A stretch of 44,195 nucleotides of DNA from a virus: IMG/VR virus record IMGVR_UViG_3300040810_001288, positions 1-44,195 of that record; one strand, 5' to 3'. Made by a program: the position numbers and the translations under genes. The notes beneath the pieces were generated by a model that did not search any database, had not been told where the DNA came from, and was given only the letters and a program-made list of their open reading frames with translations. The first letter of the stretch is position 1, and each line of letters begins with the position of its first letter. Positions 8,342 through 14,713 of the stretch are shown here, piece after piece.

Positions 8342-9025
8342 TTAAATTTTCCCTTGCGATTTGGCTGCACTACTGCTGTAGTGCTCCACGATTTCTGACA
8401 GCCTCTTGTGTGCAATGTCATGCTGCTCCTGGAGAGCCGTGTTGATGATCGGTGTCATGTACTCCTTGATGAAGGATCTCTCCTCTCCAGTCAGTTCCTT
8501 CTTCGCTGCAATCCTCACAATCAAACTCTCAATCCCATTGGCAAAAGCCACCTTCCCTGCATCGCTCTGCTCGGTGATGATGTTCTCAACCAGCTCCACC
8601 GGGATCACCTTTCCCTCAGCTTTGTCCACGGCCAATCGTTTCAACCGGATCTCTGTCTCCAGCTTCTCATTCTGCAGCTCGATCTTCAGCCTGGCCTGCT
8701 TTGCTGCAAGCTTGCTCGCCTCATCGATCTCCCTCAACTCCTCCAGCCTGGCATTGGTCACCTTTGTATTGGTAGTTTGCTCAGCAGCTTCAGGGGCTGT
8801 CTCTGGTTTTTTGGACTTCGGTTTTTTTGCAACTGGTTTCTTCTTGTCCAGGAACTCAGCTCGCTTGTGTTGGCGCAAAGCCAGGAACTCAGCATTGACA
8901 AAATCATTGGAATCGATATGGCCATCCTCATTCGGGATCACCTTCCCTCGCTTGATATAGTTTGACAGGTTCCCTCCGGTCATTCCACACATCTCAGCGT
9001 ATTCTTTTCGGCTATAGATCGGCAT
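8342..9025 (-). CDS. Terminase small subunit / DNA-packaging Nu1-like protein
   Basis: A 227-residue protein with an N-terminal helix-turn-helix of the type that recognises packaging sites (YSRKEYAEMCGMTGGNLSNY, then a basic IKRGKVI wing). A Lys/Pro/Ala-rich linker follows, then a long helical region (ARLEELREIDEASKLAAKQA and RLKIELQNEKLETEIRLKRL) and a C-terminal helix set ending SSSAAKSQGKI. Start is ATG 9023-9025 (MPIYSRKEY); the in-frame extension upstream to 9121 encodes an implausible Cys-rich leader and runs through repeated TTGTAGT motifs. It is the first gene of the packaging and late block, directly before the large terminase, and lies just downstream of the candidate cos region. 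Confidence 0.82.
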   Translation of the reverse strand: MPIYSRKEYAEMCGMTGGNLSNYIKRGKVIPNEDGHIDSNDFVNAEFLALRQHKRAEFLDKKKPVAKKPKSKKPETAPEAAEQTTNTKVTNARLEELREIDEASKLAAKQARLKIELQNEKLETEIRLKRLAVDKAEGKVIPVELVENIITEQSDAGKVAFANGIESLIVRIAAKKELTGEERSFIKEYMTPIINTALQEQHDIAHKRLSEIVEHYSSSAAKSQGKI

Positions 9026-9030
9026 AGTAG

Positions 9031-9038
9031 CAAATGTA
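9031..9038 (-). promoter_or_regulatory. Possible -7 box of the late/packaging promoter
   Basis: The minus strand has TACATTTG, an exact TAnnTTTG, only 5 bases before the terminase small-subunit ATG. That would place transcription start at or beside the ATG. No well-spaced TTTG -33 element is seen: TTG occurrences lie 15 or 24 bases away. Repeated TTGTAGT motifs lie upstream (about 9039-9078) and may be regulator or terminase binding sites. Confidence 0.3.
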
Positions 9039-9291
9039 GTCAAAAAAATACTACAATGACTACAACAAGCAACTACAAAATTTCGAAAAGGTCCAACACA
9101 TAAAAAAATGCGGCTTAGCATCCATTGCGTGGGGGCAAAAAAAATCCCTACAGTACCTTTTTTGAAATCATATAAGAATATGCTTCACACATGCTCTCCT
9201 CTCTACCGCACACACGTACAATCAGAAGGCACCTCCCTCCTCCAATGTGTTTCTTCTCCTGGGGAAATAATATCTTGCAGCAGATGCCCCC

Positions 9292-9302
9292 GGGCGCGAC
9301 CT
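9292..9302 (+). other. Candidate cosN-like site
   Basis: GGGCGCGACCT matches the 12-base lambda cohesive end GGGCGGCGACCT with one base missing. It lies in the most GC-rich spot of an AT-rich intergenic region, roughly 270 bases upstream of the terminase small-subunit start, close to the distance between cos and nu1 in lambda. The orientation relative to the terminase genes is opposite to that in lambda, and no end data are available, so this is only a candidate. Confidence 0.35.
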
Positions 9303-9359
9303 ATGTGATCACCTCGAATCAGAAGATGATCCACAGCGTAGCTCATGACATATGGTATG

Positions 9360-9386
9360 GTTACCTGATCGCATCGATTAGGTGAC
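9360..9386. promoter_or_regulatory. Operator-like imperfect palindrome 1
   Basis: The left arm GTTACCTGATCG (9360-9371) and right arm CGATTAGGTGAC (9375-9386) pair at 10 of 12 positions around a 3-base centre. It is the outermost left member of the GGTTACC family in this region and probably binds a dimeric protein. Confidence 0.6.
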
Positions 9387-9462
9387 AAAACGTTTTTATT
9401 TGGTAACCGCTGCAGACTATGATATTACTAAGGGATATGGAAACAATCAAAGTGTCTATTGG

Positions 9463-9486
9463 GGTACGGTAACCGGTTTGGTAACC
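9463..9486 (+). repeat. 24-bp inverted repeat, left arm
   Basis: These 24 bases are the exact reverse complement of 9716-9739. The arm itself contains two GGTAACC half-sites (9468-9474 and 9480-9486), 12 bases apart. The arms enclose about 230 bases that are extremely AT-rich. Confidence 0.9.
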
Positions 9487-9715
9487 GTATTTTGTAGTAT
9501 TTTAAGGGCTTATATGGAAACGTTACCAAAAAAGGGGTGTTTTTATTATTAAGTGTATAATAAGTAGAATTTTATTTTTTCGTTTTTTTCTCTCTTCTCG
9601 GTTTTTTTAGTCATGTCTGATATTTTATGTTTTTACTTTCTAAAAGGTTTTAATATAAAAAAGTACCAAATATAATCAACGTTTCCTGTATATACCTATA
9701 ATTCAGACAGTTGCA
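9487..9715. other. AT-rich core between inverted repeats, candidate origin
   Basis: The stretch between the 24-bp arms is dominated by T and A tracts (for example around 9541-9560 and 9571-9610). It contains one further half-site (GTTACC, 9522-9527) and no credible ORF. Iteron-flanked AT-rich DNA beside a nuclease gene and the packaging genes is typical of an unwinding element. Origin function is inferred. Confidence 0.4.
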
Positions 9716-9739
9716 GGTTACCAAACCGGTTACCGTACC
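9716..9739 (-). repeat. 24-bp inverted repeat, right arm
   Basis: This is the perfect reverse complement of 9463-9486 and carries GGTTACC at 9716-9722 and 9728-9734. The second half-site also pairs with GGTAACC at 9750-9756 as another imperfect palindrome (9728-9756, 10 of 13 positions). Confidence 0.9.
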
Positions 9740-9823
9740 GGGGCGATTAGGTAACCGCTTGAGATAACTGTCTCAAAATGAAGGGTTTACAGGTTACCAA
9801 ATCGAGGCCATTTTGTCAAAAAA

Positions 9824-9850
9824 GTTACTCAATCGAGTCGATTAGGTAAC
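9824..9850. promoter_or_regulatory. Operator-like imperfect palindrome next to the VRR-NUC promoter
   Basis: The arms GTTACTCAATCGA (9824-9836) and TCGATTAGGTAAC (9838-9850) pair at 11 of 13 positions around one base. The element lies just upstream of the TAAATTTG box of the VRR-NUC gene and would overlap its -33 region, so a bound protein could control that promoter. Confidence 0.6.
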
Positions 9851-9858
9851 TTTTTCAG

Positions 9859-9866
9859 TAAATTTG
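9859..9866 (+). promoter_or_regulatory. Candidate -7 box of the VRR-NUC promoter
   Basis: TAAATTTG is an exact match to TAnnTTTG and ends 7 bases before the ATG at 9874, so the transcript may start at or next to the start codon. No clear TTTG is present 19-21 bases upstream; that space is taken by the palindrome at 9824-9850. Confidence 0.4.
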
Positions 9867-9873
9867 CCCAAAT

Positions 9874-10323
9874 ATGAGCCATCAATCACTCCAAAGCTTT
9901 GACCAGAGATTTGAATATCTTGAAAAAAGATATGTCCTGGTGAAGGATAAAATGATCAAAAAGGATTTCAAGCTGGAAGATGAATTCCAGTGCAAATTGT
10001 ACTACTTTCTCAGTGGCTTTGAATTGTGGTATCCAGATTTGTTCACTTTCAGTGTTCCAAATGAAGGAGTGAGGCATCCAGCTGTTGCTAAAAAGCTGAT
10101 TTCAATGGGATTGAGAAAAGGTGTGTCAGATATGATCATCATGGGGAATGGAAAGATTGCCTTTGTTGAGAACAAGGTGGCCGGAGGCTATCAGAGCCCG
10201 GCACAGAAGCGATTTCAGGCCATTGTGGAGCTGAATCGGTTCCCATATGCATTGCTCAAGAGCAACATTGATCTGAGAGACCTGGTGAAGCGTGTCCTGG
10301 CTTACCTGTATGAACTGAAATGA
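9874..10323 (+). CDS. VRR-NUC domain nuclease
   Basis: A 149-residue protein and one of only two plus-strand genes. Residues 60-115 carry the VRR-NUC pattern: FSVPNEGVRHPAVAKKL, then GVSDMIIM with Asp86, IAFVENK with Glu99 and Lys101, and SPAQKRFQ with Gln111. Together these form a PD-(D/E)XK-type site with Asp, Glu-x-Lys and Gln. Stand-alone VRR-NUC proteins of phages are thought to act as structure-specific nucleases, for example on Holliday junctions. It reads away from the palindrome array and is followed by a weak hairpin (stem AAGCAAC). A resolvase or packaging role is inferred from family and position. Confidence 0.88.
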   Translation: MSHQSLQSFDQRFEYLEKRYVLVKDKMIKKDFKLEDEFQCKLYYFLSGFELWYPDLFTFSVPNEGVRHPAVAKKLISMGLRKGVSDMIIMGNGKIAFVENKVAGGYQSPAQKRFQAIVELNRFPYALLKSNIDLRDLVKRVLAYLYELK

Positions 10324-10356
10324 AAAAGCAACCAGTTTTCACCAGTTGCTTCTTTT
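10324..10356 (+). terminator. Weak hairpin after the VRR-NUC gene
   Basis: AAGCAAC (about 10326-10332) can pair with GTTGCTT (about 10345-10351) across a 12-base loop. A T/C-rich run follows on the plus strand. The stem is short, so it is a modest terminator candidate. Confidence 0.35.
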
Positions 10357-10545
10357 CTCCTTCCTGTCCTTAGCTGTATGAATATCACTTCGGAGCAGCT
10401 TTGCCCACATCGCATCCAAGTATTTTAAAATCCTACAATACAGCTGAGAACTTGGTGCAGTTAGGGAGGACAGGCATCACTCACCAGGAGAAATATGGTC
10501 AGGCATAACTCCGAAAACTCGCTGTACTTTTAGAAGTTTGAAGAT
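10357..10545. other. Intergenic stretch without recognised features
   Basis: Together with its flanks, 10324-10665 separates the convergent VRR-NUC gene and the last early gene. Apart from the two hairpins I see no ORF of note, repeat or RNA gene here. Confidence 0.5.
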
Positions 10546-10575
10546 AAAAAAAAATCCCTGGATTTCTCCAGGGAT
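10546..10575 (-). terminator. Rho-independent terminator of the early operon
   Basis: A perfect 8-bp stem (ATCCCTGG at 10554-10561 with CCAGGGAT at 10568-10575) and a 6-base loop is followed on the minus strand by at least eight T residues. It lies about 90 bases past the stop of the last early gene (10666), which makes it the natural end of that transcription unit. Confidence 0.88.
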
Positions 10576-10665
10576 CTCTTCATGTCTGTTCTACAAAAAA
10601 CGTTCACTAATTTACACCGCTGTGAAGATAATGATAAATATCTATAAACAACAATAAATAAACAG

Positions 10666-11469
10666 CTACTTGTGTCGATCTGGAACCTCATCAACCATGA
10701 ACAGGCCACTATTGTTGTGATGGTCTTCTATACTGTTGAGAACATGTGCCAATGGATCTCGATCATTCTCTTTGAGGTACTTTGCAAACTCTGGATTTTC
10801 TTCCAGTCTTTTCTCAGCTCTCTCAAGCCTTTCATCCTCAGTCAGTCGGATCCAGTAGTACATTGGATCACTGTCCTGGGGAACTCTATACATGGATGAT
10901 GTTGCCATGCCATCGCAGCCATCAGCTCTACATCCGATCGTGAATGGAGTGGTCCCTTTGTCCAGGTCTTTTGTGATGTGTAGTTTTCTGCACTTATCAC
11001 AAACATAGTAATTGATTGCAGGACCAGCTGCATTCTCTTCAGTCATGGCCATGTTTCCACCGTCCACTTTTTCTGGTTGTGGCACCGGATCCTCCTGGCT
11101 ATCTTTTAGCATCTGCAGCTCGACATCCAGGCGCTCAATGGAATGGTGGCAAAGTGCAGCCAATTCCACCAATGATACTGATTGTGCCAGTGGGTTCTTT
11201 GTTCCAAGGATCTCGGCCATGATTTTGACCATCTGATGGAACATTGTTGGCCGTGCTGTTCTTTCAGCTTCCTCCAATAGGTATCTGGCTCTTTTGACGT
11301 TTGGGATCTCATAGAAGACAGCAATTGTCTTTTTGAAATCAATGCCCCTGGAGGCAAATGTTGGATTGACAAATGGTCTGTCAATTGGATACTTGTCTGG
11401 ATTTCTCTCCAGCTCGTCCTGGATCATCTTTGAGATGTCCTGGGCTCTAGGTTTGAACTCTTCGCTCAT
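10666..11469 (-). CDS. Unknown protein with zinc-ribbon-like segment
   Basis: A 267-residue protein, the last gene of the early operon. Start ATG 11467-11469 (MSEEFKPRAQDISKMIQDEL) is preferred to the upstream in-frame codon. An N-terminal helical region contains a conserved-looking TMFHQMVKIMAEILGTKNPL stretch and LVELAALCHHSIERLDVEL. The middle has Cys pairs (YYVCDKCRKL, then IGCRADGCDG) that look like a zinc ribbon. The C-terminus is charged (RLTEDERLERAEKRLEENPE). The ribbon suggests nucleic-acid or protein binding. I do not recognise the family. Confidence 0.65.
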   Translation of the reverse strand: MSEEFKPRAQDISKMIQDELERNPDKYPIDRPFVNPTFASRGIDFKKTIAVFYEIPNVKRARYLLEEAERTARPTMFHQMVKIMAEILGTKNPLAQSVSLVELAALCHHSIERLDVELQMLKDSQEDPVPQPEKVDGGNMAMTEENAAGPAINYYVCDKCRKLHITKDLDKGTTPFTIGCRADGCDGMATSSMYRVPQDSDPMYYWIRLTEDERLERAEKRLEENPEFAKYLKENDRDPLAHVLNSIEDHHNNSGLFMVDEVPDRHK

Positions 11470-11511
11470 TTTTATAAAATTTAGATTAATAAACAATTTT
11501 TATCGACAAAA

Positions 11512-11820
11512 CTAGTGTTTTGGTCGATCAACATCTTTAATGACATACTTTTTGAACGCTTTCCAATTGTCCTGGATGGTCATGGCCACATCAATCCATC
11601 TCTTCTCATATTCGATGTTCAGAGCCTCTAATACCTGGCATGCATAGTCATACTTTTTGGCATTTGGTACTCCGTTCATCTGAAGGAAGTTCTTCACTCC
11701 AAAAATCGGATTCTTTTGTCTTTGATGTCTTGTTCTTGGATACCCTCTTCCAGGTCCAAGGTATTCACCAGTGTACATGTCCATGTCACCGTTGATCATC
11801 ATTTCTGCAATTTCTCCCAT
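11512..11820 (-). CDS. Small unknown protein (GDMDMYTGEYLG motif)
   Basis: 102 residues. The N-terminus EMMINGDMDMYTGEYLGPGR reads like a short conserved motif that I associate with small phage proteins of unknown function. A helical C-terminal half follows (KKYDYACQVLEALNIEYEKR and DNWKAFKKYVIKDV). The ATG is preceded by the repeated TAATCAACTAAA leader (11832-11843), directly after the stop of the upstream gene. No function is assigned. Confidence 0.65.
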   Translation of the reverse strand: MGEIAEMMINGDMDMYTGEYLGPGRGYPRTRHQRQKNPIFGVKNFLQMNGVPNAKKYDYACQVLEALNIEYEKRWIDVAMTIQDNWKAFKKYVIKDVDRPKH

Positions 11821-11831
11821 AATAAAATATA

Positions 11832-11843
11832 TTTAGTTGATTA
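11832..11843 (-). promoter_or_regulatory. Recurrent leader TAATCAACTAAA (copy 2)
   Basis: Exact 12-mer whose TAA is the stop of the upstream gene; the 102-residue protein starts 11 bases later. Confidence 0.7.
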
Positions 11844-12305
11844 ATATACTTGAATAGTTGCCTCGTGTTCAAACATCCCTTTTTGCTTGTACTGTACTGG
11901 CTTAAATGATATGATTCTCTTTGTGGATCCATCATCACATCTCATCATGAAGTGCTTGTCTGGATCTCCTTCCACTGTAGCATGGAAAAAACGTTCTGGA
12001 TTGTCAATGGGATTGTATGGAAGGTCTTCACATACCTCCATGATCTTTTGATCAATGGATTCAGCGATTCTCTTTGACATGTTCTGGATCTCGTTTTGCA
12101 TGTAGTCATCATTGAATTGTTGGATCTTGTCAATGGTGTCTTTGCTGACCTTGAAATCCACCTCATATGTCTGGTGTGATCCAAGCCTCACCTCAACAGA
12201 TGGATCTTTGATTTCGAATTGTGGCAATGGCCAGGGATCTTTGTACACATCTCCCATCTTCACTCTATTAGCAAACCAGGATCCAATTGGGTTCTCTTTG
12301 TCCAT
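11841..12305 (-). CDS. Unknown soluble early protein
   Basis: A 154-residue protein starting at ATG 12303-12305 (MDKENPIGSWFANRVKMGD); the frame can be opened one codon pair earlier only with TTG. It has a basic/aromatic N-terminus, a beta segment (SHQTYEVDFKVSKDT), a helical middle (EIQNMSKRIAESIDQKIMEV) and a C-terminal beta part (MRCDDGSTKRIISFKPV). It lies 2 bases after the upstream stop. No family is recognised. Confidence 0.6.
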   Translation of the reverse strand: MDKENPIGSWFANRVKMGDVYKDPWPLPQFEIKDPSVEVRLGSHQTYEVDFKVSKDTIDKIQQFNDDYMQNEIQNMSKRIAESIDQKIMEVCEDLPYNPIDNPERFFHATVEGDPDKHFMMRCDDGSTKRIISFKPVQYKQKGMFEHEATIQVY

Positions 12306-12307
12306 GA

Positions 12308-12493
12308 TCAAAAGTGTTTTTCAATTATTCCAGGCTTTTCCTTTTTAGGTTTAGCCATCTTTTTTGCTTGTTCGACTGTCAGCTTTCTTCCCATGATCCG
12401 GTTGATTGGATTCTGGTTGTATGCATCAGTCAGGATCTCCAGGTATTCATCTGCAGACATTCCTGGGGCTTTCGGTGGTATTATAAATCCCAT
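12308..12493 (-). CDS. Small unknown protein, 61 residues
   Basis: Starts MGFIIPPKAPGMSADEYLEI and ends in a Lys-rich tail (KKMAKPKKEKPGIIEKHF). It lies between two early genes with gaps of a few bases, consistent with an operon member. It is basic and may bind nucleic acid, but no motif supports this. Confidence 0.55.
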   Translation of the reverse strand: MGFIIPPKAPGMSADEYLEILTDAYNQNPINRIMGRKLTVEQAKKMAKPKKEKPGIIEKHF

Positions 12494-12499
12494 GATATA

Positions 12500-12709
12500 C
12501 TATTTTTTGATTTGTTGTTCATACTCTTCTTGTGTTTTGAGTTCTCCTCTTGTTCTGAGAACTGTTCTGAATTGGATATTTTGGTCTCGGTGTCTGATCT
12601 TGTAGAACTGGCCAACAATTGGATCATGGTGGACCTCTTCGATCTCACCAGGCACAATTTTGTCATAGTCTCCATATGATTGGAAGAACACCTTTTCTCC
12701 TCGTTTCAC
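12500..12709 (-). CDS. Small unknown protein with GTG start
   Basis: 69 residues. The only in-frame start near the upstream stop is GTG at 12707-12709 (KRGEKVFFQSYGDYDKIVPG). The middle, YKIRHRDQNIQFRTVL, is a beta segment that suggests a small SH3-like fold, and the end is EEYEQQIKK. It sits 2 bases after the preceding stop. Function unknown. Confidence 0.55.
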   Translation of the reverse strand: MKRGEKVFFQSYGDYDKIVPGEIEEVHHDPIVGQFYKIRHRDQNIQFRTVLRTRGELKTQEEYEQQIKK

Positions 12710-12711
12710 GA

Positions 12712-12960
12712 TTAAAACTCTTTATAAACGTAGTGCACACCATTGCTCTTGAATGTACCTTTGTCCTGGACAAACCAAACCTCATCTTTGGTCAGGTATG
12801 CTGGAGGCAAATCCTGGAATGATTTGGCCGTTCTGTTCATGTTTTTGATTCTTTTGAGTTCAGTGCGATCAGATCTCCACTTTTTGAACTTCACTGAAGC
12901 GATGATCAAGCACAAAGCAATGATCAGCATCAGTCCTGTATAGTCACGAATTTCTTCCAT
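12712..12960 (-). CDS. Small membrane protein, 82 residues
   Basis: One N-terminal transmembrane segment (YTGLMLIIALCLIIASVKF, about 7-25) follows a short N-terminus. A basic stretch (KKWRSDRTELKRIKNMNR) and a cytoplasmic tail with DEVWFVQDKGTFKSNGVHY come next. The positive-inside rule puts the C-terminus in the cytoplasm. It overlaps the end of the upstream gene by 17 bases. One of several small membrane proteins in the early operon; role unknown. Confidence 0.6.
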   Translation of the reverse strand: MEEIRDYTGLMLIIALCLIIASVKFKKWRSDRTELKRIKNMNRTAKSFQDLPPAYLTKDEVWFVQDKGTFKSNGVHYVYKEF

Positions 12961-13147
12961 CGTTTTTTGATTTTATGGTTTGACAAAATGGTTCTTTTGG
13001 TTCCAGGTTTTTGAAGTCAGCGAACCAATTTCTGACTTCCTGGTTGACATTTGCTTTGCATTTGGTGCATATGTATTCACCTGGTGCCAATCTCACTGCA
13101 GGAACATCACAGCAGCTGCTTCTGAATTTGTCCAGGCTACTTTTCAT
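12944..13147 (-). CDS. Small Cys-rich (zinc-ribbon-like) protein
   Basis: A 67-residue protein from ATG 13145-13147 (MKSSLDKFRSSCCDVPAVRL). A CC pair at the start and CTKC in the middle (GEYICTKCKANV) plus a later Cys (EPFCQTI) suggest a small zinc ribbon. A longer in-frame form to 13204 would run further into the upstream gene and looks spurious. It overlaps that gene by 11 bases and the downstream membrane gene by 17. Confidence 0.55.
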   Translation of the reverse strand: MKSSLDKFRSSCCDVPAVRLAPGEYICTKCKANVNQEVRNWFADFKNLEPKEPFCQTIKSKNDGRNS

Positions 13148-14213
13148 CACTAAAGAATTGGATGATGTATGCAAACCAGAAGAAGTCAGCAGCTGTCCAT
13201 ACACAAACGATCAGCGCTCCAAGGATAGGAGATGTCTCCAGGACATATGGAACTAGAATTTTGTACAGCATTGCATTTGGAAGGATGAACCAGGTGAGAC
13301 CTGTTGTGAACTTCACCAGGAATCCAAGAGCTCCAAGTATGCCATCAGAGAATTCTCTGGCTTTTGATGGTACCACTTTTTTTCTTTCTGTACCTCCCAT
13401 TTGTTCGAGCATTCGAAGGCCATCTTTTCTCAGTGTAGGATTTTCCGAGTACAATCTTCTCATGATGTTTGCTGGTATCCATGCAGATGGTGGGACTTCA
13501 ATGTTTTTATTTGTTTGTTGAAGAGACTCTCCAAACTGTTTCATGGACTCAGCGACCTTCTTTGTTGCATCCAGGGCGCTGTTTGGTTCCACGTGGAACT
13601 GTTCTTTTGGCACCTCTGGTATAGATGGAGGAGTTGGAGCTGGTCCCTTTTCAAGTTTTGACTCAACACCTAAAGCTTTGAGCTTTTCTCTTCTTCTCTT
13701 CAAATATGCCTTTTGGTCCTTTTTGTTCTGGATCTTCCTGGACTCTTCATTCCAGTACTTGTCTCTCACACTGTCAGTGTAGAATGTGACATTGACATTC
13801 TCATCAACAACTTTGAATTTGTAGGCTGCTCTCTCCTCCATGGAAAGATCTTCCTCTCTCATTTTCGGCTTATTAGCTTTTTTGGTCATGGTATTTGGTT
13901 TTTGATTCATATTCTTTTTGCGATTAACAGTCTCCTGGTGTTTCTCTTCCCACTGGTGAACTCGATCCATCAGCTGCTCAAATGTTGCAGCTCTGAGGGT
14001 TATTTCTGAGACTCCTGGCAGCTTCACTCTCACTGAGTAGATATTGCCATCAGCTCTCATCTGGTTGACCTCATCAAATATGAGTTTTTTGTCCTCCAGC
14101 TCGACATGGAATGTCCTGGCTCCTCCTGGCTCAATGATGGCTGTCCATTTGCCAGGAAAGTTCTGTACTGTTTTGTCCAGCATTCTGCTGTATGCTTCTT
14201 GTATTGCTCCCAT
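13137..14213 (-). CDS. Large membrane-anchored protein with charged middle, unknown
   Basis: A 358-residue protein. The N-terminal 90 residues are a compact alpha/beta part (GKWTAIIEPGGARTFHVELE). A highly charged middle (about 95-200) follows, with KDQKAYLKRRREKLKAL. A Pro-rich linker (APTPPSIPEVPK) comes next. The C-terminal third carries two hydrophobic segments (FTTGLTWFILPNAMLYKILV and SPILGALIVCVWTAADFFWF). It may tether an early complex to the membrane. No family is recognised, and it stands out as the largest unknown in the early operon apart from the coiled-coil gene at 21.8 kb. Confidence 0.65.
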   Translation of the reverse strand: MGAIQEAYSRMLDKTVQNFPGKWTAIIEPGGARTFHVELEDKKLIFDEVNQMRADGNIYSVRVKLPGVSEITLRAATFEQLMDRVHQWEEKHQETVNRKKNMNQKPNTMTKKANKPKMREEDLSMEERAAYKFKVVDENVNVTFYTDSVRDKYWNEESRKIQNKKDQKAYLKRRREKLKALGVESKLEKGPAPTPPSIPEVPKEQFHVEPNSALDATKKVAESMKQFGESLQQTNKNIEVPPSAWIPANIMRRLYSENPTLRKDGLRMLEQMGGTERKKVVPSKAREFSDGILGALGFLVKFTTGLTWFILPNAMLYKILVPYVLETSPILGALIVCVWTAADFFWFAYIIQFFSDEK

Positions 14214-14713
14214 TAAAAAGGTAGGTTTTGATCATTATACTCTTCATGTCTCTTCTTGCAGTTTTCGCTGCAGGTGAGGATCTGCAAATTGCCAGGAACG
14301 TATCCAAGATGGACCTCTTTTCTGTCAATGTGCAGGCTTCTTTTTGTTCTTCCGGACTTGCTCATGTACTCCCAATTTTCTTCAATGAAGTTCTTGAAAT
14401 AGTCAAATGAGATGGTGAATTGTTTTCCTCTTCTCCTTGCATTATCTCTGAGCTTGTTGTACTTGTATCTCAAAGGATTGTTTTCTTTCCAGGTTCTCAT
14501 CTTGCACTTGTGACAGTAGTTTGATTTTTTTGCAGCTTCATTCCTGCAGAATTTAGTCAAACAGAGTCCTTGAGACTTTTTTCTTTTCTGGTGTTCGGTG
14601 TATTGCTTCACTTGGTTTTTGTTTTTCGAATAGACATATTGGTGGTGTGACAAAATCAACATAATCAGCCAGGAGATCATGCACAAGGGTACGCTTCTCA
14701 CCAGTCTCCACAT
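14213..14713 (-). CDS. HNH endonuclease (homing-type), start uncertain
   Basis: The conserved part runs from about residue 48 to the end. It has a Cys cluster (GLCLTKFCRNEAAKKSNYCH, then KC), a helical DNA-binding part (YKYNKLRDNARRRGKQFTIS) and an HNH-like core (SLHIDRKEVHLGYVPGNLQI, then LTCSEN). This pattern is common in free-standing HNH genes of phages. The first 50 or so codons of the open frame overlap the preceding gene (14553-14713) and encode a hydrophobic run unlike the family. True translation may therefore start inside the frame at a non-ATG codon, or by coupling with the upstream gene. It probably entered as a mobile gene. It abuts the next gene with a 1-base overlap. Confidence 0.75.
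   Translation of the reverse strand: MWRLVRSVPLCMISWLIMLILSHHQYVYSKNKNQVKQYTEHQKRKKSQGLCLTKFCRNEAAKKSNYCHKCKMRTWKENNPLRYKYNKLRDNARRRGKQFTISFDYFKNFIEENWEYMSKSGRTKRSLHIDRKEVHLGYVPGNLQILTCSENCKKRHEEYNDQNLPF

Larger units (their letters stand above)
9039..9873. other. Non-coding control region: cos candidate, iteron array, AT-rich core
   Basis: About 830 bases separate the divergent terminase and VRR-NUC genes. From left to right it has repeated TTGTAGT motifs (minus strand), a GC-rich spot with GGGCGCGACCT (9292-9302), then a field of GGTTACC/GGTAACC half-sites (9359-9850). Within that field a perfect 24-bp inverted repeat (9463-9486 and 9716-9739) flanks a very AT-rich core with long T tracts. 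Short ORFs here (such as 9191-9385 plus and 9203-9388 minus) run through these elements and resemble no family, so I treat the region as non-coding. It is the best candidate for both packaging site and replication origin. Confidence 0.7.

Noticed and set aside
9026-9121. Extended N-terminus of the small terminase from 9121
   Set aside because: The extra 32 residues are Cys/Phe-rich and read through the TTGTAGT repeats and the -7-like box.
9191-9388. 64-residue plus and 61-residue minus ORFs in the control region
   Set aside because: They run through the GC-rich cos candidate and a palindrome, have unnatural composition, and lack a leader or operon neighbours.
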